Made by a program: the position numbers and the translations under genes
The notes under the pieces: generated by a model
What the model was told of the DNA's origin: nothing
Databases searched by the model: none
What the model saw: the letters and a program-made list of their open reading frames with translations, nothing else
Shown here: piece by piece, positions 8,464 through 18,475 of the stretch
How the letters are laid out: the number at the start of each line of letters is the position of its first letter
Position numbering within the stretch: the first letter of the stretch is position 1
Assembly: GCF_900108505.1 (NCBI RefSeq)
Contig: NZ_FNWU01000001.1
Coordinates: 248,001 to 312,000, forward strand
Source: Halopenitus malekzadehii
Lineage (GTDB): Archaea; Halobacteriota; Halobacteria; Halobacteriales; Haloferacaceae
Length of the DNA stretch: 64,000 bases
Direction: 5' to 3'

Positions 8464-9363
8464 CTACCGACCGTCGACGTCGGTTTCGGGTCCATCCACC
8501 TCGCCGAGTCCCGTCTCCGGGTCCCCGACCTCGGTATCTCCCGTTTCGCCGTCTCCCGGCTTTCTCTTTGCTCTCTCGCCTCCATCCGTCTCGGCTCCGT
8601 CCGTCTCGTCCTCGTCCGTGAACGACCCCTGACGGATCGCCGCCTCGGCGGCCGCCAGCGCCTCCTCACGGTCGAAGGAGTCGATGACGTACGCCAGCTC
8701 CTCCGGCGGCGCGTCGGCCAGCCGACGAGCGTGATGCGTGATGTTGGGAACCGCCCGGAGGACGTTGTCGATGATCGGTACCGTCGCGGCCCGCGCCGAT
8801 CGGGATCCGGGGTTCAGGTCGATCACGATCTCCGTCTTCCCGGTTTCACCGAGTGCCTCGGCGCGGTCCCCGTCTTCCAGGGGGACGAGCACGACGTCGG
8901 CGTCGCCGATCCCGTCAGCATCGACCGTCCCACGCTCGTGGGACAGCCCCGGGATCCGGCCGTCGGCGGTCAGTCCCTTGACCGCCTCGGCGCCGTGCTC
9001 GCGGAGGTGGTCGGCGATCCGTTCCATCCGCTCGGTCGTGCGGTTGAACAGGTTGACTTCGATGTCGGCCTCGGTCGCCGCCGCCAGGTCGACGATCGCC
9101 TCCGGAACGAGGGCCGCGACGTTCCCGTTGACCGAGAGCACGGGGTGGTCGGCGGCGAGCAGGTGGGCGGCCGCGGCGCGCTCGGCGTCGCCGGCCGACG
9201 GGAGCGTCTCCTCGCCGAGCAGGTAGTCGAAGGCCTCGCCGCGGCCCTGCGCGATCAGGCCCTGTCTCGAGGTGATCCCCTTGTCGACGCCCGCCTCGAT
9301 CCGGTGTCGCGTCAACAGCGACTCGTAGCGCGGGTGGTCCTCGGGGATATCGGCACCGGTCAT
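8464..9363 (-). CDS. 4-phosphopantoate--beta-alanine ligase
   Basis: Archaeal coenzyme A enzyme (DUF137 family) that joins 4-phosphopantoate to beta-alanine with ATP, giving 4'-phosphopantothenate in the cytoplasm. The first 250 residues match the family along their length: HPRYESLLTRHRIEAGVDKGITSRQGLIAQGRGEAFDYL is the hallmark start, followed by NGNVAAL and VIDLNPGSRSA. Family members are about 250-265 residues; this one is 299 because of a low-complexity acidic C-terminal tail with Gly-Asp-Thr-Glu repeats. The partner enzyme, pantoate kinase, is also in this window at 50746-51639 but not linked. Confidence 0.88.
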   Translation of the reverse strand: MTGADIPEDHPRYESLLTRHRIEAGVDKGITSRQGLIAQGRGEAFDYLLGEETLPSAGDAERAAAAHLLAADHPVLSVNGNVAALVPEAIVDLAAATEADIEVNLFNRTTERMERIADHLREHGAEAVKGLTADGRIPGLSHERGTVDADGIGDADVVLVPLEDGDRAEALGETGKTEIVIDLNPGSRSARAATVPIIDNVLRAVPNITHHARRLADAPPEELAYVIDSFDREEALAAAEAAIRQGSFTDEDETDGAETDGGERAKRKPGDGETGDTEVGDPETGLGEVDGPETDVDGR

Positions 9364-9470
9364 ATCACGGTTTCGGGGGCCGTCGTTTAAAAGAGTTCCA
9401 TCGATCGTGATGGTTCAGCGCCGGCTTCCGATCGCCCTCATTGCGAAGATCCTCGGCGTTCCGGGTCCAA

Positions 9471-9941
9471 TCAGCGAAGCTCCTCGATCTCCCGAAACGT
9501 CCCGCGGACCGTCCCGGGCGTCGCGTACGGTCCTCCCTCGACGCGGTGATCGGGGATCAACAACGGCGTCGGGTTCTCGCTCAGCGCCTCCCGCACGAAC
9601 TCGAGGTCCTCCGAGTCGTTGTCGTCCCGACCGGCCAGCCGCGTGAGACGGCTGAGCGACGCCGACTCGCCGTACGGTAGGTTGCGCGTCGCCTCCAGGA
9701 CCTCGCGGCGGTCGGTCGGGAGCGTCAGGCCGAGTTCCACGTCCGTGAACGATTCCTCCTCGCCGGCGAGATATGCATCGACCCGGTCCAGCAGCTCGTG
9801 ATCCTGTGCGGCGTCCTCGGGGACGGTCTCCGGGAACGAGACGGAGATGACGTGGCCGCTGGCGAACCCGACCTCGACGGCCCGGTCGAGGGCCGGGTAC
9901 GAGCGCGCGTAGACGCCCGTCGTCCCGCCGAGGCTCACCAT
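9471..9941 (-). CDS. Alkyltransferase-like (MGMT/Ogt fold) protein lacking the active cysteine
   Basis: Product of 156 residues that follows the O6-alkylguanine-DNA alkyltransferase domain: LPYGESASLSRLTRLAG resembles the DNA-binding helix-turn-helix entry, and NPTPLLIPDHRV matches the active-site loop NPxPxxxPCHRV. The reactive Cys is replaced by Asp131, and the protein has no cysteine at all. Alkyltransferase-like proteins in which the Cys is replaced (usually by Trp) bind damaged DNA and recruit excision repair instead of repairing directly, so a similar sensing role is possible. It stands alone, divergent from the trp operon. Confidence 0.7.
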   Translation of the reverse strand: MVSLGGTTGVYARSYPALDRAVEVGFASGHVISVSFPETVPEDAAQDHELLDRVDAYLAGEEESFTDVELGLTLPTDRREVLEATRNLPYGESASLSRLTRLAGRDDNDSEDLEFVREALSENPTPLLIPDHRVEGGPYATPGTVRGTFREIEELR

Positions 9942-10130
9942 CGTGTATCCCCCCGGTCCACCCGCGATCGACGTCGATCGGTCCGTCCGGGCTCCGCGCG
10001 CGGGTCGTCGGTTCGGTCGACCGTCGCCGGCCGTTCGAGCGCGTTCATAGCTACCCGTACGGCGTCAGTTTATAAGGGGCTTCCCTCATCGAACCGAATG
10101 CCAACCGTCCATCCGTGACGCGAGTGCGCA

Positions 10131-10142
10131 AGCCTTATGAAC
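10131..10142 (+). promoter_or_regulatory. Likely TATA box of the trpCBA operon
   Basis: The AT-rich element around TTATGAAC is centred about 30 bases before the trpC ATG at 10167, matching a leaderless or nearly leaderless transcript. I see no clear tryptophan attenuator or operator palindrome between it and the start codon. Confidence 0.4.
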
Positions 10143-10166
10143 AGATACGTACATTAGTGATCAGTA

Positions 10167-11021
10167 ATGGACGATAGGATGAACGATCTCGCGCCGGCGG
10201 TCCGGTCGATCCTGGAGACGGCCGAGTCGCGGGGGGCCGAGTCGCAGGCGGGCGGCGACGACCGCGTCGACGTCGACCCCCGAGACCTCGAGTCCGCGTT
10301 CGCATCGGCCGCGGCCGACGATCGAACGCCGGTGATCGCGGAGGTCAAGCCGACCAGCCCGACCACCGACGGCGTCCGGGAGGACGACCCGTTCGATCTC
10401 GCGACCGAGATGGTCGCGGGCGGGGCGGCCGCGCTCTCGGTGTTGACCGAGCCCGACCACTTCGGCGGGTCGACCGACACCCTGGAGCGCGTTCGCGAGG
10501 CGGTCGACGTGCCCGTTCTCCGGAAGGACTTCCTCGTTCGGGAGGCGCAACTGGACGCCGTCGAAAGCGACGTCGTCCTGCTGATCGCCCGGTTCCTCGG
10601 CGACGACCTCGAGCCGATGCTTGCGGCCGCCCACGACCGCGGCTTCCAGGTCCTCGTGGAGGTTCACGACCGTGCCGAGCTCGAGCGGGCGCTTTCGGCC
10701 GGCGCGCGATTCGTCGGCATCAACAACCGCGATCTGGCGAAACTCGAGGTCGATCTCTCGACGTTCGAGGACGTCGCGCCCCACGCCCCCGAGGACGTCA
10801 CCCTGATCGCGGAAAGCGGCGTCACGACCGCGGCCGACGTCCGCCGGATGCGCGCGGCCGGCGCCGACGCGCTGCTGATCGGGAGTGCCATAATGGACGG
10901 GGACGTTCGTTCGAACACGCGGCGCTTCACGACCGCCGACGCCACAACCGCCGACGCCGACGATCCGGCTGCCGACCACCCGGATGCCGATGACACCATC
11001 GACCGCCAGCCCTCACGATGA
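10167..11021 (+). CDS. trpC: Indole-3-glycerol-phosphate synthase
   Basis: TIM-barrel enzyme closing the ring of CdRP to give indole-3-glycerol phosphate, the step before tryptophan synthase. Product of 284 residues with the conserved AEVKPTSPT near residues 58-66 (catalytic Lys61), [16 protein letters not shown] and IAESGV phosphate-binding segments. The last 30 residues are a Thr/Ala/Asp-rich extension beyond the barrel. The stop overlaps the trpB ATG (ATGA), which implies translational coupling. First gene of a trpCBA operon; trpD, trpE, trpF and trpG are not in the window. Confidence 0.95.
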   Translation: MDDRMNDLAPAVRSILETAESRGAESQAGGDDRVDVDPRDLESAFASAAADDRTPVIAEVKPTSPTTDGVREDDPFDLATEMVAGGAAALSVLTEPDHFGGSTDTLERVREAVDVPVLRKDFLVREAQLDAVESDVVLLIARFLGDDLEPMLAAAHDRGFQVLVEVHDRAELERALSAGARFVGINNRDLAKLEVDLSTFEDVAPHAPEDVTLIAESGVTTAADVRRMRAAGADALLIGSAIMDGDVRSNTRRFTTADATTADADDPAADHPDADDTIDRQPSR

Positions 11022-12451
11022 GTGAGCCCACACCCCACTCTATGAGCGAGACCACATCGACCACCGACGACGACGAGACGCAACGATCGACCGCCGCAGA
11101 CCCAGCCGATCCGGCGGCCTCCGCCGATCCGACACCGGTCCCCGGCGAGACGGGCGGAAAGTTCGGCCGCTATGGCGGCCAGTACGTCCCCGAGGCGCTG
11201 ATGCCCGCCATCGAGGAGCTGACAGACGCGTATCAGCGGTACGTCCTCGAGAACGAGGATGGCTTTATGGACGAATTCCGGCGCCGGCTTCGGGAGTTCG
11301 GCGGGCGCCCGACGCCGCTCCAGCACGCGGAACGCCTTTCGGAGCGGTACGACCGTGACGTCTATCTGAAGCGGGAGGACCTGCTGCACGGCGGCGCGCA
11401 CAAGCTCAACAACGCACTCGGACAGGTCCTGCTCGCGAAGTATATGGGTAAAGACCGGGTCATCGCCGAGACCGGCGCCGGCCAACACGGCACCGCCACC
11501 GCGATGGCGGCTGCCCACCTCGATATGCCCTGTGAGGTGTATATGGGCGAACGGGACATCAACCGGCAGCGCCCCAACGTCTTCCGGATGACGCTCAACG
11601 GCGCGACGGTGACGCCGGTGACGGCCGGGCGCGGCACGCTCAAGGAGGCCATCTCCGAGACGATGCGCGACTGGGCCGGTTCCGTCGAGGACACCCACTA
11701 CGTCATCGGGAGCGTCGTCGGACCGCACCCCTTCCCGGCGATGGTCCGGGACTTCCAGTCGGTCGTCTCCGAGGAGGCGCGCCGGCAGGCGATCGAGACG
11801 ATCGGCGAGCTGCCGACCGACGTGGTCGCGTGTGCCGGCGGCGGCTCGAACACGATGGGCTCGTTCGCCGCGTTCCTCGACGACGAGACGGTCTCGCTGC
11901 ACGCCGTCGAGGCCGGCGGCGCCGACCTGTCGATCGACGAGGAGGCGGGCGTCGCCCCCAACTCGGCGTCGCTGTACGCCGGCGAGGAGGGCGTCCTCCA
12001 CGGTGCGCGCACGAAGCTGCTCCAGGACGCACACGGCCAGATCGTCGAGAGTCATTCGGTCTCCGCCGGACTCGATTACGCCGGCGTCGGCCCCGAGCTC
12101 GCACACCTCGTCGACGAGGGACGCGTCATCCCGGTCGCCGTCGACGATGACCACGCCCTCGAGGCGTTCCATCTCCTCTCGCGCACCGAGGGGATCATTC
12201 CCGCGCTCGAGTCCGCCCACGCGATCGCGTACCTTGAGGCCGGAACCGACACCGAGGCCGGAACCGATTCCGAGGCCGCCGGCGACGACGGTGGAGAGCC
12301 CGATGCGGCGGCCGACGACTCACTCGGCGAGACGGTGGTCGTCACCGTCTCCGGTCGTGGCGACAAGGACCTCGAGTCCGTGATCGAGGAGACCGCCGCC
12401 CGCGACATCGACGGTGCGCCGGACATGTCCGCGTTCACGGAGGGGATCTAG
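11018..12451 (+). CDS. trpB: Tryptophan synthase beta chain
   Basis: PLP enzyme that condenses indole with serine. The PLP lysine is K129 in [12 protein letters not shown], and the glycine-rich phosphate loop AGGGSNTMG and the C-terminal SGRGDKD are intact. At 477 residues it is longer than usual (about 400-430): residues 1-45 are a disordered Asp/Thr/Ala leader, and about 28 acidic residues are inserted before the SGRGDKD motif. The insert includes an 18-base tandem repeat (12236-12276) encoding [12 protein letters not shown]. It overlaps trpC by four bases and ends right before trpA. Confidence 0.95.
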   Translation: MSEPTPHSMSETTSTTDDDETQRSTAADPADPAASADPTPVPGETGGKFGRYGGQYVPEALMPAIEELTDAYQRYVLENEDGFMDEFRRRLREFGGRPTPLQHAERLSERYDRDVYLKREDLLHGGAHKLNNALGQVLLAKYMGKDRVIAETGAGQHGTATAMAAAHLDMPCEVYMGERDINRQRPNVFRMTLNGATVTPVTAGRGTLKEAISETMRDWAGSVEDTHYVIGSVVGPHPFPAMVRDFQSVVSEEARRQAIETIGELPTDVVACAGGGSNTMGSFAAFLDDETVSLHAVEAGGADLSIDEEAGVAPNSASLYAGEEGVLHGARTKLLQDAHGQIVESHSVSAGLDYAGVGPELAHLVDEGRVIPVAVDDDHALEAFHLLSRTEGIIPALESAHAIAYLEAGTDTEAGTDSEAAGDDGGEPDAAADDSLGETVVVTVSGRGDKDLESVIEETAARDIDGAPDMSAFTEGI

Positions 12452-13321
12452 ATGTCGAACCGTGCCGTCTCCGATCGGTCGGGGAACAGCGAGGCGATCG
12501 CGCAGGCGTTCGCGGACGGCCCGGCGTACATCCCGTATCTCGCGGTCGGGGATCCGGACTACGAGTCCTCGCTCGAATACGTCGAGGCGCTCGAGCGCGG
12601 GGGGGCGGACCTCATCGAACTCGGGCTTCCCTTCTCGGAACCGATCGCCGAGGGGCCGACGATCCAGGGCGCGGTCGTTCGCGCGCTCGAGGGCGGGATG
12701 ACGCCGGACCGGTTCTTCGAGTTCGTCGAGGACCTCGACGTCGACGTGCCGCTCGTCTGCATGACCTACTACAACCTCATCTACCAGTGGGGCGAGACGG
12801 AGGGGCCGCGTCCGTTCGTCGAACGCGCCGCCGAGGCGGGACTCGAGGGGTTCGTCGTCCCCGACCTCCCGGCCGAGGAGGCCGACCCGCTCCGGGAGGC
12901 CTGCGACGAGTTCGGCCTCGATCTGGTGTTCATCGTCGCGCCGACCACCGAGGGCGACCGGCTCGACCGGATTATGGACCGGGTGTCGGGCTACGTCTAC
13001 GTCCAGGCCCGGCTCGGAACCACCGGCGCACAGGACGACGTCTCCGACCAGACGGCGGCCAGCCTCGACCGGCTCCGGGAGTACGACGTCCCGAAGGCGG
13101 TCGGGTTCGGGATATCCGCGGGCGACCACGCCGAGCGGATCGTCGCGGGCGGCGCCGACGGGATCATCGTCGGGTCGGCGCTCGTCGACATCGTCGCCGA
13201 GGGCGTCGAGTCGAACCGATCGACGGCGGCGGTGGCCGATCGACTCGAGGCGATCTCGCGGGAGCTCGTCGCGGGCGCCGAACGGGGTTCCCGCGCTCGA
13301 TCGACGGGCGACCCGTCCTGA
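12452..13321 (+). CDS. trpA: Tryptophan synthase alpha chain
   Basis: Cleaves indole-3-glycerol phosphate to indole, which passes through a tunnel to TrpB. Product of 289 residues, a TIM barrel. The catalytic pair of the E. coli enzyme, Glu49 and Asp60, corresponds to Glu56 and Glu67 here ([17 protein letters not shown]), so the second acid is Glu rather than Asp. The phosphate-binding glycines GFGISAG and [11 protein letters not shown] are present. It starts on the base after the trpB stop, completing the operon. The final 15 residues are a poorly conserved tail. Confidence 0.95.
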   Translation: MSNRAVSDRSGNSEAIAQAFADGPAYIPYLAVGDPDYESSLEYVEALERGGADLIELGLPFSEPIAEGPTIQGAVVRALEGGMTPDRFFEFVEDLDVDVPLVCMTYYNLIYQWGETEGPRPFVERAAEAGLEGFVVPDLPAEEADPLREACDEFGLDLVFIVAPTTEGDRLDRIMDRVSGYVYVQARLGTTGAQDDVSDQTAASLDRLREYDVPKAVGFGISAGDHAERIVAGGADGIIVGSALVDIVAEGVESNRSTAAVADRLEAISRELVAGAERGSRARSTGDPS

Positions 13322-13585
13322 TCGCTCCCGAACGAAAGCCACTTATTCGTAATTGCCACACTCTCGCATACGAACTCGACCACGACCGTTCGGATGAGCC
13401 TCAACGACGGAAGGCCGCTCGACGCCACCGCGGATACCACGACCGACGCACCGCTGACGCCACGATCGACGCACCGTGACGCGCGATCCGGACGGTTCGA
13501 CGGCCGTGGGATGACGACGGACCCATTACGACGGCTCATCGACGGACCACGACGCTCCGACGATCACCCACCCCACCCACCGACA

Positions 13586-14377
13586 ATGACAGCAGGACTC
13601 ACAGCACGACTCGACCGCATCTCCACGAACGACCGTTACCTGATCGTCCCGATGGATCACGGGCTCACGATGGGGGCGGTCGCCGGCCTGAAGGACATCG
13701 AATCGACGATCGACGGCGTCACTAGCGGCGGGGCCGACGCCGTGTTGACGCAAAAGGGGATCGCCCCGCGCGTCCACGCAAACAAAAACGACGCGGGCTA
13801 CATCGTCCACACCAACGGATCGACGACGATCGGTCCCGACGAGAACGACAAGCGGATGACCGCCACCGCCGAGGAGGCGGTTCGAGCCGGCGCCGACGCG
13901 GTCTCCCTCCACATCAACGTCGGCTCCACCTACGAGCCGAAACAGATCGAGGACCTGGCGGAACTGACCGCTGACGCGGATCGGCTCGGCCTGCCCGTGC
14001 TCGCGATGGCGTACGCGCGCGGCCCCGGCGTCGAGGGGGACGATCCCGAGGCACTCGGCCACGCCGTCCGGCTCGCGGAGGAACTCGGAGCCGACGTCGT
14101 CAAGACGGGCTACTCCGGCGACGGCGACTCCTTCGAACACGTCTGTGAGTCGACGCGGCTCCCGGTGGTCATCGCCGGCGGATCGCGCGGCACGGATCGT
14201 CAGACCATCGAGATGGTCCGCGGCGCGATGGACGGCGGTGCCGCCGGCGTCTCGATGGGTCGGTCGATCTTCCAGCACGAGGACCCCGAGGCGATCACCG
14301 CGGCGGTCAGCGCCGTGGTTCACGACGACCGTGACGCGGCGGACGCGCTCCGCACCGCCGGCCTCGTCGACGCGTAG
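13586..14377 (+). CDS. 2-amino-3,7-dideoxy-D-threo-hept-6-ulosonate (ADH) synthase
   Basis: Class I aldolase of the archaeal aromatic pathway that makes ADH from a 6-deoxy-5-ketofructose precursor and aspartate semialdehyde, replacing the DAHP route. Product of 263 residues with the family signature VPMDHGLTMG near residue 23, the Schiff-base lysine in DVVKTGYSGD, and GGSRG phosphate binding. The ATG at 13586 matches the normal N-terminus; the frame is open to 13394 but the extra residues are Arg/Asp/Thr-rich and not conserved in appearance. It precedes 3-dehydroquinate synthase II, the next enzyme, and follows trpCBA, forming an aromatic amino acid block. Confidence 0.9.
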   Translation: MTAGLTARLDRISTNDRYLIVPMDHGLTMGAVAGLKDIESTIDGVTSGGADAVLTQKGIAPRVHANKNDAGYIVHTNGSTTIGPDENDKRMTATAEEAVRAGADAVSLHINVGSTYEPKQIEDLAELTADADRLGLPVLAMAYARGPGVEGDDPEALGHAVRLAEELGADVVKTGYSGDGDSFEHVCESTRLPVVIAGGSRGTDRQTIEMVRGAMDGGAAGVSMGRSIFQHEDPEAITAAVSAVVHDDRDAADALRTAGLVDA

Positions 14378-14473
14378 GTCATCGATCGATCACGGACCCG
14401 ACAGTATCAAAGCGACCCTCGCCCCGACCGTACTTTCGCAGTTTTCAAGCCCCGAGGGGGCGTCCCATCGATA

Positions 14474-15661
14474 ATGACACGAACCGTCTGGGTCAAAGCC
14501 GACGACGAGGTCGGCGACTGGGAGCAGCGCAAGCGCCGGATCACGGCCGGCATCGAGGCCGGGGTCGACTGGGTGCTCGTCGACGAGGCCGACGTCCCGC
14601 GGGTCAGGGAACTCGGCGACGTCAACGTCGCGGCGTTCCGCTCCGACGCCGACGTCGTCGACGAGGCCGAACCGGATGCCGACGCGGACGCCGCGAGCGC
14701 GGACGCCTACATCGTCGGCAAGGACGGCGAGGGTGACGGAACGATCTCGATGCCCGATGACCTCTCGGGATCCGCGGACCTGTCGACCCTTCGCCGCCGT
14801 GATGACCGGGCACAGGGAGTGTACGCCCGCATCCTCGACGAGCGGTACGAGGCGTTCGCCGAGGACGCCGCCGCCGACGCCGAGTACACGATCGTGGTCG
14901 GCGAGGACTGGACGATCATCCCGCTCGAGAACCTGATCGCCCGCGTCGGCGAGGAGACCCATCTCGTCGCGGGCGTGACGTCGGCTGCGGAGGCCCAGAC
15001 TGCCTTCGAGACGCTGGAGTCCGGATCCGACGGGGTGCTCGTCGACGCCGACTCACCCGATGCCATCCGCGGCGCCGTCGAGGCCCGCGATGCCGCCGCC
15101 CGGGAACAGCTCGATCTCTCGTACGCGACCATCACCGAGGTCGAACAGGCCGGGATGGCCGATCGCGTCTGCATCGACACCGGGAGCCTGCTGGATCACG
15201 ACGAGGGGATGCTCGTCGGGTCGATGTCGCGTGGCCTCTTTTTCGTCCACGCCGAGACCGCCGAGAGTCCCTACGTCGCCTCCCGCCCGTTCCGGGTTAA
15301 CGCGGGGGCCGTCCACGCCTACGTCCGGACGCCGGACGGCGGGACGAAGTACCTCGCCGGGCTGAAGTCGGGCGACGAGGTCCAGGTCGTCGACACCGAC
15401 GGGCACACCCGGGAGGCGATCGTCGGTCGCGTCAAGATCGAGAAGCGACCGATGTTCCGGGTCGAGGCCGAGGTCGAGACTGACGACGGCGTCGATCGCG
15501 TCGAGACGCTGCTGCAGAACGCCGAGACGATCAAGGTCGCCACGAGCGAGGGCCGGATCGCGGTCACCGACCTCGAGCCCGGCGACGAGGTCGCGCTCTA
15601 CTACGAGGACGTCGCGCGGCACTTCGGCGAGTCGGTCGAGGAAAGCATCATCGAGAAGTAA
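14474..15661 (+). CDS. 3-dehydroquinate synthase II
   Basis: NAD-dependent enzyme that oxidatively deaminates and cyclises ADH to 3-dehydroquinate, the archaeal substitute for AroB. Product of 395 residues, with the family's start TVWVKADDEVGDWEQRKRRITAGIEAG, the central EDWTIIPLENLIA, and the C-terminal GDEVALYYEDVARHFG. An acidic insert (DEAEPDADADAASAD) near residues 58-75 is typical of halophilic versions. It follows ADH synthase by 96 bases, so it may have its own promoter but clearly serves the same pathway. Confidence 0.92.
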   Translation: MTRTVWVKADDEVGDWEQRKRRITAGIEAGVDWVLVDEADVPRVRELGDVNVAAFRSDADVVDEAEPDADADAASADAYIVGKDGEGDGTISMPDDLSGSADLSTLRRRDDRAQGVYARILDERYEAFAEDAAADAEYTIVVGEDWTIIPLENLIARVGEETHLVAGVTSAAEAQTAFETLESGSDGVLVDADSPDAIRGAVEARDAAAREQLDLSYATITEVEQAGMADRVCIDTGSLLDHDEGMLVGSMSRGLFFVHAETAESPYVASRPFRVNAGAVHAYVRTPDGGTKYLAGLKSGDEVQVVDTDGHTREAIVGRVKIEKRPMFRVEAEVETDDGVDRVETLLQNAETIKVATSEGRIAVTDLEPGDEVALYYEDVARHFGESVEESIIEK

Positions 15662-15692
15662 CACACGTCGCCGGAGCGACGGAACCGGTGGG

Positions 15693-16889
15693 TCAGGAAA
15701 CCGGCCAGTACTCCCGATGACGCTCGACCGCGTCGTCGATCCACTCGTCGACCAGCCCCGTGGGTTCGTCCAGGAACTCGAAGGGGTCCTCGGTCCCGTA
15801 CTGCTCCAGATCGACCGTCTCGTCGAGGATGCCCTCGAAGACGCCGAGGGTGGCGAACGAGAGGTGGGAGGGCTGGTAGCCGCCCTCCTGGATCAGCGCG
15901 AGTGCGCCGTCAGCCGTGTCGTCGGCGAGCCGTCGAACCCGGCCCCCGAGGTCTCGGAAGCCGCTCCGGGTCACGATGTTCCGGCCGTTCATGTCGGCGG
16001 GCCCGGCGTCCTGGCCGGCGCTGACGATCACCAGGTCCGGGTCGAACTCGGCGACGACCGGTTCGACGATCCGGTCGAAAACGGCCCCGTACCCCCGGTT
16101 GCCGGTTCCCGGCGGCAGCGGCACGTTGACGGTGTACCCCTCTCCGTCATCGGTGCCGACCTCGTCGACCGACCCCTCTTGAGGATGATACTCCGGGTGC
16201 CAGGAGCCGTGGTCGTTGTGGGCGCTCACGAACAGGACGTCATCCCGGCCGTAAAACGTCTCCTGGGTGCCGTTCCCGTGGTGGACGTCCCAGTCGACGA
16301 TCGCGACCCTGTCGGCGGCGGTCCGATCCGGACCGTCGTCGGCGAGCGCCGCCTCGACGGCAAGCGCCGCGTTGTTCAGGAAACAGAACCCGTCGGCGCG
16401 GTCGGGTTGTGCGTGGTGGCCGCTCGGCCGACAGAGCGCGTACGGGAGGGCGTGGCCGTCGTCCTCGTCGGTTCCGTCTCCGCTTGCGGGTTCGTCGTCG
16501 CTGCTCCGGTTCCCGAGCGCGGCCTCGGCCGCCTCGACCGCGGCGCCGGCGGCGACCCGCGCCGCGTCGTAGCTGTGCTCGTTCATCCCGGTCGTCGTGT
16601 CCTCGATCCGGCCGCCGCCGTCGGCACAGAACGACGCGAGCCAGTCGAGGTACTCGGGGTCGTGGACCCGTTCGAGGGCGTCCCGGCTCGCCGGGGACGG
16701 CGAGACCGTTTCCGTGACGTCGCCGAAGGCGTGGTCGATCATCGCGCGGATGTTCTCGACGCGCTCGCGACGATCGGGGTGGACCTCGGGGGTCGCAACG
16801 ATCGGCGTGTCGGGATATTTGAAGGCCCCAGCGGGTGGTTCGTGATCGAGCATTCGGTCGTCCCAGTAGACGGTGAGATCGGGTGTCAT
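15693..16889 (-). CDS. Histone deacetylase/acetoin utilisation family deacetylase
   Basis: Zinc-dependent amidohydrolase of the arginase-deacetylase fold, 398 residues. Visible active-site elements are PSGHHAQPDRADGFCFLNNAA (His pair), DWDVHHGNGTQ (zinc Asp and His), the second zinc Asp in AGQDAGPADMNG, and the tyrosine in QEGGY. An acidic linker sits near residue 140. Archaeal members are thought to deacetylate proteins such as Alba or small amides; the substrate is unknown. It is divergent from the class III aminotransferase over an AT-rich 220-base region. Confidence 0.9.
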   Translation of the reverse strand: MTPDLTVYWDDRMLDHEPPAGAFKYPDTPIVATPEVHPDRRERVENIRAMIDHAFGDVTETVSPSPASRDALERVHDPEYLDWLASFCADGGGRIEDTTTGMNEHSYDAARVAAGAAVEAAEAALGNRSSDDEPASGDGTDEDDGHALPYALCRPSGHHAQPDRADGFCFLNNAALAVEAALADDGPDRTAADRVAIVDWDVHHGNGTQETFYGRDDVLFVSAHNDHGSWHPEYHPQEGSVDEVGTDDGEGYTVNVPLPPGTGNRGYGAVFDRIVEPVVAEFDPDLVIVSAGQDAGPADMNGRNIVTRSGFRDLGGRVRRLADDTADGALALIQEGGYQPSHLSFATLGVFEGILDETVDLEQYGTEDPFEFLDEPTGLVDEWIDDAVERHREYWPVS

Positions 16890-17083
16890 CGATGGGTATG
16901 GTGCCGTATGTCGCGGCGAGTGTTCGTTCTATCGATGCGGGTGATCGGTGCAGTCGGGTAAGTCCGAGCCGGAACGACCCGGTGAACGCACTCGAGGCAA
17001 CCTCGACGTTAAATCTCGTTGGATATTATTAGAATATATGGAATATAGTCTTACTACTGCACCAATACTCGAATGAAAGTAAG

Positions 17084-17092
17084 AACTATACG
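17084..17092 (+). promoter_or_regulatory. Likely TATA box of the class III aminotransferase gene
   Basis: AACTATACG is centred about 27 bases before the ATG at 17114. Upstream (17020-17062) is a run of AT-rich sequence with several TATT/AATA motifs, unusual in this GC-rich window, which could hold a regulator site or the divergent promoter of the deacetylase gene. Confidence 0.4.
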
Positions 17093-17113
17093 ATCGTGGT
17101 CACATCTTTGGAT

Positions 17114-18475
17114 ATGGCAGGCCCACCGATCGAGGAACTCCACTTCGAGGACGCACCGTCAGTCGGGGACGTTCCCGGACCACGATCACGCGAGCTACTG
17201 GAGACGCAACGGCAGATCGACTCAAGCGCGGTGGCGTATCCCGAGGACATTCCCGTCGCCTTCGAGGAAGGCAAGGGCGCGACCGTCCGGGATCCCGACG
17301 GCAACACCTACATCGATCTGTTTGCCGGAATCGGCGTGTTGAACGTCGGCCACTCGAACCCCTACGTGCTCGAGGCCGTCCACGAGCAGGCCGACAAGCT
17401 CGTCCACACGATCGACTTCCCGACTGAGGCTCGGCTCGACCTCATCGAGCGGCTCAACGAGATCGCGCCGCCCGGGCTCAAAGACCAGAACCGCTTCGTC
17501 TTCGGCGGCCCGACCGGCTCCGACGCCATCGAAGCCGCGATCAAGCTAGCGAAGTACAACTCGGGCGGTGACGGGTTGATCGCGTTCCGCGGCGCCTATC
17601 ACGGCACGTCCTCGGGCGCGATGAGCATCACGGGCAACAAGAAGCTGAAAAGCAACTATACACCGCTGTTGGCGGACGTCGTCCACGCGCCGTATCCGAG
17701 CCCGACCCAGCAGGGGAAACCGCCCCAGGAGGCGGTCGACCACGCTCTCGAGGAGGTCAAAGCGATCCTCGAGGACCCATACGGGGGATTGGCGAACCCG
17801 GCGGGGATGATCGTCGAGCCGATCCAGGGCGAGGGCGGGATCGTCACCCCGCCGGAGGGCTTCCTCCAGGGATTGCGCGATCTGGCGACCGACAACGACA
17901 TCCCGTTGGTGTTCGACGAGATCCAGTCCGGATTCGGCCGGACGGGCGAGTGGTGGGCCAGCGAGTGGTACGACGTCACGCCGGATGCGATGACGACGGC
18001 GAAGGCGTTGGGCGGAGTGGGCTTCCCGCTGTCCGGGCTGATGTACCACGAGGACCTGGACACGTGGGGGTCGGGCGACCACGCGGGCACCTACCGCGGG
18101 CACGTGGTGGCAATGCGTGCCGGCGTCCGCGCGATCGAGTACATCCAGGACCACGACCTGTTGGCACACGCCCGCCAGCTGGGCGAGGAGATCCGCAGCC
18201 GGTTTGCCGAGATCGCCGACTCGAACGACGCGATCGCCGAGATCCGCGGCAAGGGCCTGTTCATCGGCGTCGAGTTCACCGACGAGAACGGTCAGCCGGA
18301 CGACGAGACGGTCGATGCCATCCAGACCGACTGCTTCGAACACGGCGTCCTCGTCTGGAAGGCCGGCCCCCACGGCAACGTGCTCCGACTCGTCCCGCCG
18401 CTGGTGTTGACCGAGGAGCTCGCGGACACCGCGATGACGATCATCGCCGACGCCATCGATCGGCAGGCTGCCTGA
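17114..18475 (+). CDS. Class III aminotransferase, diaminobutyrate/4-aminobutyrate type
   Basis: PLP-dependent omega-aminotransferase of 453 residues. The segment [17 protein letters not shown] is the form seen in diaminobutyrate-2-oxoglutarate aminotransferases; [12 protein letters not shown] holds the PLP-contacting Asp and TTAKALGG the Schiff-base lysine. The first 40 residues are a family-typical leader. It might transaminate 2,4-diaminobutyrate, 4-aminobutyrate or a related diamine; no ectoine or siderophore genes are next to it, so the substrate stays open. The gene stands alone, divergent from the deacetylase. Confidence 0.85.
   Translation: MAGPPIEELHFEDAPSVGDVPGPRSRELLETQRQIDSSAVAYPEDIPVAFEEGKGATVRDPDGNTYIDLFAGIGVLNVGHSNPYVLEAVHEQADKLVHTIDFPTEARLDLIERLNEIAPPGLKDQNRFVFGGPTGSDAIEAAIKLAKYNSGGDGLIAFRGAYHGTSSGAMSITGNKKLKSNYTPLLADVVHAPYPSPTQQGKPPQEAVDHALEEVKAILEDPYGGLANPAGMIVEPIQGEGGIVTPPEGFLQGLRDLATDNDIPLVFDEIQSGFGRTGEWWASEWYDVTPDAMTTAKALGGVGFPLSGLMYHEDLDTWGSGDHAGTYRGHVVAMRAGVRAIEYIQDHDLLAHARQLGEEIRSRFAEIADSNDAIAEIRGKGLFIGVEFTDENGQPDDETVDAIQTDCFEHGVLVWKAGPHGNVLRLVPPLVLTEELADTAMTIIADAIDRQAA

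Noticed and set aside
10161-10169. Alternative start of trpC further downstream (second ATG at 10182)
   Set aside because: Both are possible, but the first ATG has the better spacing to the TATA-like element.
13394-13585. Upstream extension of ADH synthase
   Set aside because: The frame is open but encodes Arg/Thr/Asp-rich residues unlike the family N-terminus; the ATG at 13586 gives the standard start.
17020-17062. AT-rich region before the aminotransferase as a replication origin element
   Set aside because: No Orc1/Cdc6 gene and no ORB-type inverted repeats are visible; it is explained as divergent promoter DNA.
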